A DNA stretch of 64,000 nt from Tabrizicola flagellatus (GCF_008271465.1 NZ_VMDU01000002.1:434001-498000); one strand, 5' to 3'. Shown: positions 25,811 through 35,530, counted from the first letter of the stretch. Numbers and translations are program-made. The notes: generated by a model not told the origin, from the letters alone.

Positions 25811-26629
25811 ATGCTTGCACAGGAAGCGGTGGACCACTCGGCAACCGTGGCGCGGCACCTGCCCTATCTGCGGCGCCATGCGCGCGCGCTGACCGGCAAC
25901 CAGGCCAGCGGCGACCAGTATGGGGTGGCGGTGCTGGAATCGATCGTGGCAGACCCGGGGTGCCGGGCGCGCATCGCGACCCGAAGGTGTCGCTCTTCGT
26001 GATCTTCCATTCGATCTGGTCCACCTCGGGCGTGCTGGTCGCCGAGGCCGAGGACGCCATCGCCGGTGTCGCGCAGGCACATCTGGCCGCGCTGACGCCC
26101 AACTCGCGCGAGGCGCTGCTGTTGAACACGATCTAGGGTTTCGGCACCACCGATGTCGCCGCGAGCATGGACACGTCCGAGGCCGAGGCGGCCGAGCTGA
26201 TCGACATCGCCATCCGCGAGATGGAACAGTCGGTGCGCGGCGCGGTCCTGGTGATCGAGGACGAGGCGATCATCGCCATGGATATCTCGGCCATCGTCGA
26301 GGGCATGGGCCACCGGGTCACCGCCACCGCCCGCACCCACCGCGAGGCGGTGCGCCTTGCCGCGGCGGACAGGCCCGACCTGATCCTGGCCGACATTCAG
26401 CTGGCCGACAATTCCTCGGGCATCGAGGCGGTGAACGAGATCCTGGCCCAGTTCGGCGACATCCCCGTGATCTTCATCACCGCATCTTCATCACCGCCTT
26501 CCCCGAACGGCTTCTGACCTGGGACCGGCCAGAGCCGGCCTTCCTGATCAACAAGCCCTATACCGAGGAACAGGTGCGCTCGGCGGTCAGCCAGGCGATG
26601 TTCTTCTCCTCGACCGACACGCTGCGCTA
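25811..26629 (+). pseudogene. phyR: PhyR response regulator, multiply disrupted
   Basis: PhyR is an anti-anti-sigma factor with a sigma-like N-terminus and a receiver domain. The pieces are clear but lie in different frames: HLPYLRRHARALTGNQASGD (start ATG 25811, GGAGG upstream), DPKVSLFVIFHSIW, receiver VLVIEDEAIIAMDISAIVEG with the phospho-acceptor region LILADIQLAD, and FLINKPYTEEQVRSAV at the end. Lesions are three. One G is missing in the G-run at 25957-25960. There is an in-frame TAG at 26134-26136, where family members have Glu before GF. A perfect 14-bp tandem duplication lies at 26470-26497. The G-run loss could be a sequencing error; the other two are hard to explain that way. It is non-functional as sequenced. 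Confidence 0.85.
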
Positions 26630-26946
26630 GACGAGGCGGGGTCGGCAGGACCAGGCGAGCGGGGATGCCGCCGACCGGGTTCCTCTCGTGTCTGTCCGCG
26701 ACCTGCCCCAGCGGACCGTTGACCCTGGACCCGTGCCCCTTGTCCGGGGGCGCGGGCCGTTGCGCTCCCGATGGTGGCCATGCACGGGGCGGCCATCCTG
26801 TGCCCCGGGATTGGCGCTTTCTTGAAGCCGGAGGTCGGCGGCGGGCCGGGAAAGTCGCAGACTGGCATTGCGGCGGCGGTCCGACTGCCGCAAAGTCGGC
26901 GGCGAACGGCGACACGAGACCGCCCAAGGACAGGTAGGGAGGCGCA
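26630..26946. other. Non-coding gap after phyR remnant
   Basis: I find no supportable gene in this 317-bp stretch. It is GC-rich with small inverted repeats, such as GCCCCTTGTCCGGGGGC at about 26732. AGGGAGG at 26936-26942 is the ribosome site of the next gene, so that gene's promoter must lie here. It could also hold eroded sequence of a gene once downstream of phyR, but nothing recognisable remains. Confidence 0.5.
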
Positions 26947-27813
26947 ATGCGATACCACACCCCGACAACATTTCAGGACGCGGCCGCGATCGCCGCGGCA
27001 TCGACCGGAACCCTTCGCTTTCTGGCCGGCGGCACCGATGTCCTGGTGCAGATGCGCGCCGGGATGGTGCAGCCGGACGACCTGATCGACCTCAAGCACA
27101 TTCCGGGCGTGGACCGGATCGAGAAGACGCCCGAGGGCGGCTGGCGAATCGGTGTCGCCGTGCCCGGCATCGTTCTCGGCGCGCACAAGGAACTGGTGCG
27201 CGACTGGCCGGGCGTCGTGGAGGGGATGAACCTGGTCGGCTCGACCCAGGTGCAGGGCCGGGCGACGCTGGCGGGGAACCTGTGCAACGGCTCTCCGGCC
27301 GCCGATTCGGTGCCGGGTCTGTTCGCCGCCGGGGCCGTGGTCACGGTGACGGGGCCGAAGGGCAGCCGCGACATTCCGGTGGAACAGGTGCCGGTGGGGC
27401 CGGGCAGGACCTCGCTTGCGAAGGGCGAGGTGATCTCGGCGATCACCCTGCCGCCGCGGGCGAAGAACGGGGGCGACGCATATCTGCGCTTCATTCCGCG
27501 GACCGAGATGGACATCGCCGTCGTCGGCTGCGCGGTGAACCTGCGGCTGGACGGCGACAGGGTCGCAGAGGCGCGGGTGGCGCTGGGGGCGGTGGCGCCC
27601 ACGGTGATCCTGTCCGAGGCTTGCGCGCAGGCCATCATCGGCACGACGCTGGACGATGCGGCGCTGGCCGCTCTGGCCAAGGCGGCCAAGGGCGCGGCGA
27701 AACCCATTTCGGACAAGCGCGGGACGAAGGAGTTCCGCATCGAGGTGGCGGGCGTGCTGGCCCGCCGGGCGGCCAGGATCGCCTATGACCGGGCGAAAGG
27801 AATGAAGGCATGA
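26947..27813 (+). CDS. Molybdenum hydroxylase, FAD-binding medium subunit
   Basis: A 288-residue CoxM/HcrB-like subunit that passes electrons from the iron-sulfur subunit to an acceptor. FAD-binding motifs are FLAGGTDVLVQMRAG near the N-terminus and TLAGNLCNGSPAADSVPGL at about residue 110. AGGGAGG precedes the ATG. Its stop overlaps the next start (ATGA). It is first in a five-gene set: M, S, L subunits, MoaD-like and aldolase. Confidence 0.92.
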   Translation: MRYHTPTTFQDAAAIAAASTGTLRFLAGGTDVLVQMRAGMVQPDDLIDLKHIPGVDRIEKTPEGGWRIGVAVPGIVLGAHKELVRDWPGVVEGMNLVGSTQVQGRATLAGNLCNGSPAADSVPGLFAAGAVVTVTGPKGSRDIPVEQVPVGPGRTSLAKGEVISAITLPPRAKNGGDAYLRFIPRTEMDIAVVGCAVNLRLDGDRVAEARVALGAVAPTVILSEACAQAIIGTTLDDAALAALAKAAKGAAKPISDKRGTKEFRIEVAGVLARRAARIAYDRAKGMKA

Positions 27814-28298
27814 GCAAGATTCACGTCACAGCCACCGTCAACGGCGACCCGGTGGAGTTTCTCGCCGACCCGCGCGAGACGCTCTTGGACGCGCTGCGCA
27901 ACCATCTGGACCTGACCGGCACCAAGGAAGGTTGCGGCACCGGCGACTGTGGCGCCTGTTCGGTCACTGTGGACGGCACGCTGGTCTGTTCCTGCCTGAT
28001 GCTGGCGGCCGAGGCCAACGGCAAGCGGGTGGAAACCATCGAGGGCATGGCGAAGGAAGAGCTGCACCCCTTGCAGCGCAAGTTCATCGAACATGCGGCC
28101 TTGCAGTGCGGCTTCTGCACGCCGGGGATCCTGGTGGCCGCGAAGGCTTTGCTGGAGCGGAACCCGGACCCGACGGACACGGAAATCCGCTACTGGCTGG
28201 CCGGGAACCTGTGCCGCTGCACGGGTTATGACAAGATCGTGCGCGCCGTGCAGGATGCGGCGGCGGAAATGCGTCAGGATCATCGGGGGGCTGCGTGA
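27810..28298 (+). CDS. Molybdenum hydroxylase, [2Fe-2S] small subunit
   Basis: A 162-residue ferredoxin-like subunit with the two cluster motifs: EGCGTGDCGACSVTVDG plus a later Cys in LVCSCLM, and CGFCTPGILV with CRCTGYDKI. All eight expected cysteines are visible. It overlaps both neighbours, so the three subunits are translated together. Confidence 0.94.
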   Translation: MSKIHVTATVNGDPVEFLADPRETLLDALRNHLDLTGTKEGCGTGDCGACSVTVDGTLVCSCLMLAAEANGKRVETIEGMAKEELHPLQRKFIEHAALQCGFCTPGILVAAKALLERNPDPTDTEIRYWLAGNLCRCTGYDKIVRAVQDAAAEMRQDHRGAA

Positions 28299-30547
28299 TG
28301 GCACGGGATGATGTGAAGACCGGATACAAGTTGATCGGCACGCGGCCGAACCGCCCCGATGGCCTCGACAAGGTGACGGGCCGGGCGCGCTATGGCGCGG
28401 ATTTCTCGCTGCCCGGAATGCTCTGGGCCGCCGTGGTCCGCAGCCCCCATGCCCATGCGCGGATCGTGAAGATCGACGCCTCGAAGGCCCTGGCGCTGGA
28501 GGGGGTCAAGGCCGTGGTCACGCGGGCCGACCTTCCGACCGGCCTTACGGGCGAGGACCTGAACCTGCAGGACAACACGCTGGCCGGGGACCGGGCGCTT
28601 TATGACGGGCACGCGGTGGCGGCGGTGGCGGCGACCTCGCAGCTACTGGCGCAGGACGCGGCGCGGCTGATCGAGGTGGAATACGAGGTCCTGCCGCATG
28701 TGACCGATGTCGATGCCGCCATCGCCCCGGACGCTCCGGTGATCCGGCCCGGCGTCGCCGACTATTCGGTGCCGGAAGGCATGCACGGCAACGTCGCCCG
28801 CTACATGGAGTTCGGGCACGGCGATGTCGAGGCGGGCTTTGCCGCCGCCGACGTGGTGCGCGAGCATACCTACCGCACCGAGGCCACCCATCAGGGCTAT
28901 ATCGAGCCGCATGCCGCAGTGGGCCAGCTGGGCGAGGACGGGCGCGGCGAGATGTGGGTCTGCACCCAGGGCCACTGGTACATCCGGCGGATGAGCGCCG
29001 CCGTCCTTGGCATCGAGGCGGCGAACCTGCGGGTGACGCCCTCGGAAATCGGTGGCGGCTTCGGGGGCAAGACCACGATCTTCATGGAGCCGCTGACCTT
29101 GGCGCTGTCGAAGAAGGCAGGCGGGCGGCCGGTGAAGCTGGTGATGAGCCGGTCCGAGGTGCTGCGCGCCACGGGGCCGACGGCCAGCGCCTCGATGGAC
29201 GTGAAGATCGGCATGAAGAAGGACGGCACGATCACTGCCGGCCAGGTCTATTTCCGCATGCAGGGCGGGGCCTTCCCCGGCATGTCGCCCATCGGCGAGG
29301 CGCTGCCCTGCGCCTTTGCCTGCTACGACATCCCCGCGCTGAAGCACGAGGGGATCGAGATCATCACCAACCGCCCCAAGGCCGCGGCTTATCGCGCGCC
29401 GGGCTCGCCCATGGCAGCCTTTGCGGTGGAAAGCATGATCGACGAACTGTGCCGCGAGCTGAACCTCGACCCCATCGAGGTGCGGCTGAAGAACGGGGCG
29501 AAGAACGGGTCCAAGTCCAGCTATGGCCCGGTCTATGACGTGATCGGCCTGCAAGAGACGTTGCAGGCCGCCAGGGCGCATCCGAACTATTCCATCCCGC
29601 TGGGCCCCAATCAGGGCCGGGGGGTGGCCTCGGGCTTCTGGTTCAACCATGGCGGCGAGACCTCCGTCAGCCTCGCCATCGGCGAGGACGGGACGGCCAC
29701 GGTCTCCGTTGGCACGCCCGACATCGGCGGCAGCCGGGCCTCGATCGGGCTCATGGTGGCCGAGCATCTGGGTATTCCGTATGAGAATGTCCGGGTGAAC
29801 GTGGTGGAAACCGGGGCGCTCGGGGTGAACGAACCCACCCATGGCAGCCGCGCGACCTTTGCCAGCGGCAAGGCGGCGATCGAGGCGGCCAACCAGGCCA
29901 TCCGCGAGATGTGCCGCCGCGCGGCGGCTGAATGGGGGATCGAGCCCGAGGCGGTGGAATGGCGTGACGGCGCGGCCCATCCGGCAGGCCCGAACGCGGG
30001 CAAGCACCCGCCGATGACCATCGGCGAGATCGGTGCCAAGATGGGTTCGACCGGCGGGCCGATCTCGGGCCACCACGAGGTGACGGCGGGCGGATATGGC
30101 GCCAGCTTCGGCACCCATGTCGTCGATGTCGAGGTGGACCCGGAAACGGGGCGGACCACCGTCCTGCGCTATCTGGTGGTGCAGGATGCAGGGACCGCGA
30201 TCCACCCGGCCTATGTCGAGGGCCAGTATCAGGGCGGTGCCGCGCAGGGCATCGGCTGGGCCTTGAACGAGGAATATATCTACGGCCCCGACGGGCGGCT
30301 GCAGAACCCGGTGTTCCTCGACTACCGGATCCCGGTGGCCTCGGACCTGCCGATGATCGACACGGTGATCATCGAGGTGCCGAACCCCGGCCATCCCTAC
30401 GGCGTGCGCGGCGTGGGCGAGACGGGGATCACCCCGCCCCTGCCCGCCATCGCCTCGGCCATCGCCGGGGCGACGGGTGTCCGCATCCGCAGCCTGCCCT
30501 GCTCTCCGCCCAAGGTGCTGGCGGCGATCAAGGCGGCGAAGGGGTAA
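28298..30547 (+). CDS. Molybdenum hydroxylase, molybdopterin-binding large subunit (xanthine dehydrogenase family)
   Basis: A 749-residue catalytic subunit. Family motifs include GRARYGADFSLPGMLWAAVV, EIGGGFGGKT in the cofactor site, AYRAPGSPMAAFAVESMIDE in the active-site loop, and GVGETGITPP carrying the conserved catalytic Glu. The loop lacks the CO-dehydrogenase AYRCSFR signature, so this is not a CO oxidiser. Substrate is unknown: an N-heterocycle, aldehyde or aromatic CoA ester are all possible. The ATG at 28298 overlaps the upstream TGA (TGATG); a GTG one codon earlier is the alternative. Confidence 0.92.
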   Translation: MARDDVKTGYKLIGTRPNRPDGLDKVTGRARYGADFSLPGMLWAAVVRSPHAHARIVKIDASKALALEGVKAVVTRADLPTGLTGEDLNLQDNTLAGDRALYDGHAVAAVAATSQLLAQDAARLIEVEYEVLPHVTDVDAAIAPDAPVIRPGVADYSVPEGMHGNVARYMEFGHGDVEAGFAAADVVREHTYRTEATHQGYIEPHAAVGQLGEDGRGEMWVCTQGHWYIRRMSAAVLGIEAANLRVTPSEIGGGFGGKTTIFMEPLTLALSKKAGGRPVKLVMSRSEVLRATGPTASASMDVKIGMKKDGTITAGQVYFRMQGGAFPGMSPIGEALPCAFACYDIPALKHEGIEIITNRPKAAAYRAPGSPMAAFAVESMIDELCRELNLDPIEVRLKNGAKNGSKSSYGPVYDVIGLQETLQAARAHPNYSIPLGPNQGRGVASGFWFNHGGETSVSLAIGEDGTATVSVGTPDIGGSRASIGLMVAEHLGIPYENVRVNVVETGALGVNEPTHGSRATFASGKAAIEAANQAIREMCRRAAAEWGIEPEAVEWRDGAAHPAGPNAGKHPPMTIGEIGAKMGSTGGPISGHHEVTAGGYGASFGTHVVDVEVDPETGRTTVLRYLVVQDAGTAIHPAYVEGQYQGGAAQGIGWALNEEYIYGPDGRLQNPVFLDYRIPVASDLPMIDTVIIEVPNPGHPYGVRGVGETGITPPLPAIASAIAGATGVRIRSLPCSPPKVLAAIKAAKG

Positions 30548-30550
30548 GGC

Positions 30551-30796
30551 ATGGCCAGGGTCCATCTCTGGGCGAGCCTCAGGCGCTTTGCCGAGGGGCA
30601 GGAGGTGGTGGAGGTCGAAGCCGCGACCGTGGGCCAGATGCTGGATGCGCTGGTCAAGGCGCATCCGGGGCTGGCGCCGGCGGTGGCGGCCGGCCTGTCG
30701 GTGGCGGTGGACGGCGAGGTCATCGCCAACAACCGCGCCGCGCCGGTGAAGCCGGACAGCGAGGTCTATCTGTTGCAGCGGCTCAAGGGCGGCTGA
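30551..30796 (+). CDS. MoaD/ThiS-family sulfur-carrier-like protein
   Basis: An 81-residue beta-grasp protein ending LKGG, the diglycine tail that is thiocarboxylated in MoaD and ThiS. It starts 3 bases after the large-subunit stop. A dedicated MoaD-like protein beside a molybdenum hydroxylase suggests a role in cofactor supply or maturation, or a distinct sulfur-transfer task in the pathway. It could instead be a tail-modified ubiquitin-like protein. Confidence 0.82.
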   Translation: MARVHLWASLRRFAEGQEVVEVEAATVGQMLDALVKAHPGLAPAVAAGLSVAVDGEVIANNRAAPVKPDSEVYLLQRLKGG

Positions 30797-30805
30797 GGAG
30801 GGCGC

Positions 30806-31615
30806 ATGTTTCCCAACCGACTCAAGGCGCTCTGGGCCGAGGGCAGGCCCACGGTCAACGGCTGGTGCTCCATCGCCAGCCCCTTCGCGGCCGAGATCAT
30901 GGCGGCGCAGGGCTTCGATTCGCTGACCGTGGACATGCAGCACGGCGCGCTGGATTACTCAGACCTCCTGCCCATGTTGCAGGCGATGCGCGCAAGCGGC
31001 GCGGTGCTGCTGACGCGGGTGCCCTGGCTGGAACCCGGCATCATCATGAAGGCGCTGGACGCGGGCGCGCAGGGCATCATCTGCCCGATGGTGAACACCG
31101 CCGAGGAGGCCGCGCGATTCGTCAGCTATCTGCGCTATCCGCCGCTGGGCGTGCGCAGCTTCGGCCCGACGCGGGCGGCCTTCGCGGCGCAGGGGGACTA
31201 TGCCTCGCAGGCCAACGCCAACATCCTGGCCTTCGCGATGATCGAGACCGCCGAGGCCATGACGAACCTCGACGCCATCACCGCCACGCCGGGGCTGGAC
31301 GGGATCTATGTCGGGCCCGCTGACCTGTCGATTTCGCTGTCGGCCGGGCGTCTGGCCCCCGGCATGGACCGGGAAGAGCCCGAGATGCAGGAAGCCTTCC
31401 GGAAGATCCTGGCCGCCTGCAAGCGCAACGGCCTGCGCGCCGCGCTGCATTGCGGGACGCCCGACTACGCTGCCCGCGCCATCGGCTGGGGCTTCGACAT
31501 GACGACGGTGGGCGGCGACACGAAGTTCCTGTCTGCCGCCGCCGGGGCGGCTGTTGCGGGGTTCCGCAGGCTTACCGGAGGGCGCGAGGGGCAGGCGGGA
31601 CCGGGCGGCTACTGA
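30806..31615 (+). CDS. HpcH/HpaI-family aldolase
   Basis: A 269-residue class II (metal-dependent) aldolase. VDMQHGALDY holds the catalytic His-Asp area, DAGAQGIICPMVNTAEEA is the classic central motif, followed by a metal-binding Glu in FAMIETAEA and GIYVGPADLSISL. It splits 2-keto-3-deoxy acids to pyruvate plus an aldehyde. As last gene of the hydroxylase operon it may finish a ring or side-chain catabolic route, but the substrate is not deducible. Confidence 0.92.
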   Translation: MFPNRLKALWAEGRPTVNGWCSIASPFAAEIMAAQGFDSLTVDMQHGALDYSDLLPMLQAMRASGAVLLTRVPWLEPGIIMKALDAGAQGIICPMVNTAEEAARFVSYLRYPPLGVRSFGPTRAAFAAQGDYASQANANILAFAMIETAEAMTNLDAITATPGLDGIYVGPADLSISLSAGRLAPGMDREEPEMQEAFRKILAACKRNGLRAALHCGTPDYAARAIGWGFDMTTVGGDTKFLSAAAGAAVAGFRRLTGGREGQAGPGGY

Positions 31616-31627
31616 GGGTGTCCGGCC

Positions 31628-33160
31628 CTAGATCATCGCCCTTGCCAGCCATCCGGCGGCGAAGGCGACCGCTGCCAGAGCGGGCCAGAAAACCCAGCGC
31701 AGCGAGGATTGCGGGCGTGGCGGCTGCGTGGCCGGGTTCCCGGCGCGGATCAGTTGCGCCTCGACCAGCGCGGGCAGCTTCGGGCCGAAGCGGGCCAGCA
31801 CCCGCGTGGTCTTGACCAGATCGCGTAGCACGGCCCTGGGGCCGACATTCTCGCGGATGTAGCGTTCGACGATGGGGCTGGCGACCTGCCAGATGTTGAT
31901 GTGCGGGTCGAGCGACCGCGCCACGCCTTCCACCACGACCATCGTCCGTTGCAGAAGGATCAGCTCGGTCCGCGTCTCCATCCCGAAGCGTTCCGTCACC
32001 TCGAACAGATAGGCGAGAAGGCGGGCCATCGAGATCCGGCTGGCGTCCATGCCGAAGATCGGCTCGCCCACGGCGCGCAGGGCACGGGCGAATTCGTCGA
32101 TGTCGCGGTCTGCCGGAACGTAACCCGCCTCGAAATGCACCTCGGCCACGCGACGGTAATCCTTGCGGATGAAGCCCATCAGGATCTCGGCATAGACCCG
32201 GCGGGTGTATTCGTCGATCCGTCCCATGATGCCGAAGTCATAGGCGATGATGTCGCCGTTCGCGGCCACCTTCAGGTTGCCCTGGTGCATGTCGGCATGG
32301 AAGAAGCCGTCGCGCAGCGCGTGGTTCAGGAACAGCTGCAACACGCGGGCGCCCAGCACCCGGCGGTCGTGTCCGGCGGCCTCGATCGCCTCGACATCGT
32401 TCAGCCCGATCCCTTCCGCCCAGCCCAGCGTCATCACGTTGCGCGACGACAGGAACCAGTGCGGCTTCGGCACCTGGAAACCTTCGTCCTGCGCGGTGTT
32501 CGCCGCGAACTCGGCGGCCGAGGAGCTTTCCAGCCGCAGGTCCAGCTCTCCCATCACCACGCCTTCGAAATGGGCGATCACGTCCACGGGGCGCAGGCGG
32601 CGGCTGAAGGGAGCCAGCCGCTCGATCCAGCGGGCGGCGAGGTAGAAGGCGTCGATGTCCTTGCGGAAGGCGCGCTCGATCCCGGGACGGAGCACCTTGA
32701 CGGCGACCTCCTCGCCGGTATCGGCCAGCCGCGCCCGGTGGACCTGGGCGATCGAGGCGGCGGCGACGGGTTCGGAGAAGTCGGAGAACAGGTCGGAGAC
32801 CGGCACCTCGAGCTCCGCCTCGATCATGTTCCTGGCGGTCTCGGTCGGGAATGGGGGCAACTTGTCCTGAAGGTATTTCAACTGGTCGGCCAGTTCCTCG
32901 CCCACGATGTCGGGGCGCGTGGAGAGGACCTGGCCGAACTTGATGTAGGCCGGCCCCAGCGCGGTCAGCGCCCGGGTGGCGGGGGGGAGCTCGGGGTCGC
33001 CCTTCAGACCCAGCCACTTGAAGGGCCAGCCCAGCATCCGCGCGGCAAAGCGCAGGCGGGGGGGCGCGCGGAAGGCTTCCAGCACCACGTCCATGGCGCC
33101 GGTGCGTTCCAGCGTGGCGCCGGTGCGGATCAGGCGGACGATGTTGTGCGGGCCCTTCAT
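31628..33160 (-). CDS. ubiB: ABC1/UbiB-family atypical kinase for ubiquinone synthesis
   Basis: A 510-residue protein with the UbiB signature: LGPAYIKFGQVLSTRPD (KxGQ), AAASIAQVHRARL (Ala-rich nucleotide loop), VAVKVLRPGI, FFHADMHQGN and YDFGIMGR. The C-terminus has a membrane helix (FWPALAAVAFAAGWLARAMI). It supports early ubiquinone biosynthesis. It lies downstream of ubiE on the same strand, a conserved alphaproteobacterial pairing. Confidence 0.96.
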   Translation of the reverse strand: MKGPHNIVRLIRTGATLERTGAMDVVLEAFRAPPRLRFAARMLGWPFKWLGLKGDPELPPATRALTALGPAYIKFGQVLSTRPDIVGEELADQLKYLQDKLPPFPTETARNMIEAELEVPVSDLFSDFSEPVAAASIAQVHRARLADTGEEVAVKVLRPGIERAFRKDIDAFYLAARWIERLAPFSRRLRPVDVIAHFEGVVMGELDLRLESSSAAEFAANTAQDEGFQVPKPHWFLSSRNVMTLGWAEGIGLNDVEAIEAAGHDRRVLGARVLQLFLNHALRDGFFHADMHQGNLKVAANGDIIAYDFGIMGRIDEYTRRVYAEILMGFIRKDYRRVAEVHFEAGYVPADRDIDEFARALRAVGEPIFGMDASRISMARLLAYLFEVTERFGMETRTELILLQRTMVVVEGVARSLDPHINIWQVASPIVERYIRENVGPRAVLRDLVKTTRVLARFGPKLPALVEAQLIRAGNPATQPPRPQSSLRWVFWPALAAVAFAAGWLARAMI

Positions 33161-33177
33161 GCGGCGCGCTCCGGGCG

Positions 33178-33248
33178 GCTCTTCGCATCCCTTCGGTCGC
33201 TCATCGCGGGGCGCGACAGCGAAGAGGGACCGAACGGGACCGATGAGC
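33178..33248. repeat. Interleaved inverted repeats between ubiE and ubiB
   Basis: Three arms, CTCTTCGC, CCCTTCGGTC and GCTCATCG, are followed by their complements in the same order: GCGAAGAG (33219-33226), GACCGAACGGG (33228-33238) and CGATGAGC (33241-33248). The arms interleave rather than nest. The sequence differs from the dispersed repeat family in this window. Confidence 0.4.
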
Positions 33249-33257
33249 GGCAGGTCC

Positions 33258-34004
33258 TCACAGCTTCCACCCGGAATGGAGGGCCGCGATGCCCATGGTC
33301 AGGTTGCGGTATTTCACCTGCTCGAACCCGGCGGCGCGGATCATCGCGGCGAAGCTTTCCTGATCGGGGAATCTGCGGATGGATTCGACGAGATACTGGT
33401 AGCTGGCGCGGTCGCCCGCGATCACCTGGCCCATGACCGGGATTATGTTGAAGGAATAGAGGTCATAGACCTTCTGCATCAGGTCGTTCGGGATCTGGCT
33501 GAACTCCAGCACCATCAGCCGCCCGCCGGGTTTCAGCACGCGGAAGGCCTCGGACAGCGCGTCGGGGATGCGGGTCACGTTCCGGATCCCGAAGGAGATG
33601 GTGTAGACGTCGAAGCTGTTGTCGGCAAAGGGCAGCGCCATGGCGTCGCCCACCACCCAGTCGAGGCTGTGCGCCAGGCTTTCCGCCTCGGCGCGCTTGC
33701 GGCCCTCCACCAGCATCGGCTCGGTCATGTCGCAGACGACGGCCTGCGCGCCGGGCGCGCGTTTCAGGAAGCGGAAGGCCACGTCGCCGGTGCCGCCCGC
33801 CACGTCCAGAAGCCGCTGGCCGGGACGCGGGGCCAGCCAGTCCATCATCGCGTCCTTCCACAGCCGGTGGATGCCCAGCGACATGGCGTCGTTCATGATG
33901 TCGTATTTCGAGGCCACGCGCGAAAAGACGCCATGCACCATCCCGGCCTTTTCGGCCTCGGGCACGTCCTGGAAGCCGAAGTGCGTGGTCTTGTCGCCGG
34001 TCAT
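33258..34004 (-). CDS. ubiE: Demethylmenaquinone/2-methoxy-6-polyprenyl-1,4-benzoquinol methyltransferase
   Basis: A 248-residue SAM-dependent C-methyltransferase of ubiquinone synthesis. It has [20 protein letters not shown], the SAM motif [26 protein letters not shown] and SFGIRNVT, matching UbiE in length and order. The ATG at 34004 is chosen because the protein then begins at the family N-terminus ([11 protein letters not shown]). An ATG eight codons upstream is possible, and neither has a strong ribosome site. Confidence 0.94.
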   Translation of the reverse strand: MTGDKTTHFGFQDVPEAEKAGMVHGVFSRVASKYDIMNDAMSLGIHRLWKDAMMDWLAPRPGQRLLDVAGGTGDVAFRFLKRAPGAQAVVCDMTEPMLVEGRKRAEAESLAHSLDWVVGDAMALPFADNSFDVYTISFGIRNVTRIPDALSEAFRVLKPGGRLMVLEFSQIPNDLMQKVYDLYSFNIIPVMGQVIAGDRASYQYLVESIRRFPDQESFAAMIRAAGFEQVKYRNLTMGIAALHSGWKL

Positions 34005-34090
34005 GCGCAGCTGCCCGAAAATTGCCATCCGCCGCGGATATAGCGCCCGAACCTGGCGAAGGGAAACCGCAATCTGCCGCAGGGGGGGCA

Positions 34091-34678
34091 ATGCCGGCCG
34101 AGGTAGAGCATTACGTCTGGTTCGTCCTGGGCCTTCTGGGGCTGGCGGTGGCGATGTATCTGGTCCGCCTGGTGCTGGCCTGGCGCCTGCGCAAGCGGAT
34201 GCCTGCGGGACTGGTGCCCGAGGGGGCAGAGCTGCACCGGCCGGATGGCGCGTCACGTCTTGTCTCGCTGATCGGTGTCGGCGGGCCGGTCGCAGAGACG
34301 CTGGGCACCCGGCGGCTGCGGGCGACGCTGGGGCTGAGGCTGCTCTGCTGGGGCGTACTGGCGGCGCTGGTGGTGGTCCTGTGGCAGATGCGGGCCCCGG
34401 TCTGGGGTCCGGGGACGCTGGCCCTGCTGACGGTGATCTACCTGGCCCTGCACACGAGCCTTTACGAGATCAGTTATGACCGCGACACGATCACGCTGCC
34501 GCGCTGGTGGTTCGGGGCGACCACGCACAGGTGGCGCGACCTCGAGGCGGTGACCGAGTCGCAGGGCTGGTATCTGGTCTTTCACTTCCGCAGGGGCAGG
34601 GTGGTGCAGGCGCACAAGTATGTTGTGGGCTACGCCGCATTGCGGGAGAAGGCAGAGGCCGTCCTGCGCGAGGTCTGA
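34091..34678 (+). CDS. Two-helix membrane protein of unknown function
   Basis: A 195-residue protein. One membrane helix lies at residues about 7-27 ([20 protein letters not shown]). A hydrophobic pair follows about residues 77-115 ([16 protein letters not shown] and [13 protein letters not shown]). The C-terminal ~70 residues look like a small PH-like domain ([32 protein letters not shown]). I do not recognise the family. The ATG at 34091 has a G-rich run before it. Its TGA abuts the mutM ATG, so co-translation is likely. Confidence 0.75.
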   Translation: MPAEVEHYVWFVLGLLGLAVAMYLVRLVLAWRLRKRMPAGLVPEGAELHRPDGASRLVSLIGVGGPVAETLGTRRLRATLGLRLLCWGVLAALVVVLWQMRAPVWGPGTLALLTVIYLALHTSLYEISYDRDTITLPRWWFGATTHRWRDLEAVTESQGWYLVFHFRRGRVVQAHKYVVGYAALREKAEAVLREV

Positions 34679-35530
34679 ATGCCCGAACTGCCCGAAGTCG
34701 AAACCGTCCGCCGCGGCCTTCAGCCGGTGCTGGAAGGCGCGGTGATCGCAAGGGCCGAGGTCAACCGCCCCGACCTGCGCTGGCCCTTGCCGGAGCGGAT
34801 GGCCGAGCGGCTGACGGGGCAGCGGGTGACGGCGCTGCGGCGGCGGTCGAAATACCTGCTGGCCGATCTCTCCTCGGGCGAGACGCTGCTGGTGCATCTG
34901 GGCATGTCGGGGCGGATGCTGGTCTCGGGCGCGCAGATCGGCACCTTCCATCATGACCATCCCGCGCCGCAGAAGCACGACCATGTGGTGCTGCACATGG
35001 AGGGTGGCGCACGGGTCACCTTCAACGATGCCCGCCGCTTTGGCGCGATGGACCTGATGCCGACTGACCGGGCCGCAGACAACATGCTGTTGAAGGACCT
35101 CGGCCCCGAACCCTTCGGCAACGACTTCAACGAGCCCTACCTCGCCGGGCGTCTGAAGGGCCGCAGGACGCCGATCAAGGCGGCGCTTCTGGACCAGCGG
35201 ATCGTGGCGGGGCTGGGCAACATCTACGTGGCCGAGACGCTGTATCGCGCGCGGATCAGCCCGTTGCGGCTGGCCGGGGACCTCGAGGAAGGGCAGGTCC
35301 GCGCCCTGGTGCCGATCATCCGCGACGTGCTGGCCGAGGCGATCGAGGCGGGTGGATCCAGCTTGCGCGACTTCCGGCAGGCCAATGGCGAGCTTGGCTA
35401 TTTTTCCAAGCATTTTCAGGTCTATGATCGGGAAGGCGAGCCTTGCGAGACGCCCGGCTGCCCCGGCATGGTGACCCGCAGCGTGCAGTCGGGACGGTCC
35501 TCGTTCTGGTGCCCCGCCTGCCAGAGGTGA
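34679..35530 (+). CDS. mutM: Formamidopyrimidine-DNA glycosylase
   Basis: It excises 8-oxoguanine and Fapy lesions and nicks the backbone. The 283-residue protein starts [14 protein letters not shown], with the catalytic Pro2 and Glu3, and includes the conserved [11 protein letters not shown] and [12 protein letters not shown]. It ends with a zinc finger (CETPGCPG, then WCPACQR) with four cysteines. Full length, all motifs present. Confidence 0.97.
   Translation: MPELPEVETVRRGLQPVLEGAVIARAEVNRPDLRWPLPERMAERLTGQRVTALRRRSKYLLADLSSGETLLVHLGMSGRMLVSGAQIGTFHHDHPAPQKHDHVVLHMEGGARVTFNDARRFGAMDLMPTDRAADNMLLKDLGPEPFGNDFNEPYLAGRLKGRRTPIKAALLDQRIVAGLGNIYVAETLYRARISPLRLAGDLEEGQVRALVPIIRDVLAEAIEAGGSSLRDFRQANGELGYFSKHFQVYDREGEPCETPGCPGMVTRSVQSGRSSFWCPACQR

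Noticed and set aside
25463-26080. 205-codon minus-strand frame as one protein
   Set aside because: Only the last 58 codons (NepR) are family-like; the rest runs antisense through phyR and across both EcfG promoters.
28298-30547. Large molybdenum subunit as aerobic CO dehydrogenase (CoxL)
   Set aside because: The AYRCSFR active-site signature is absent; the loop reads AYRAPGSP.
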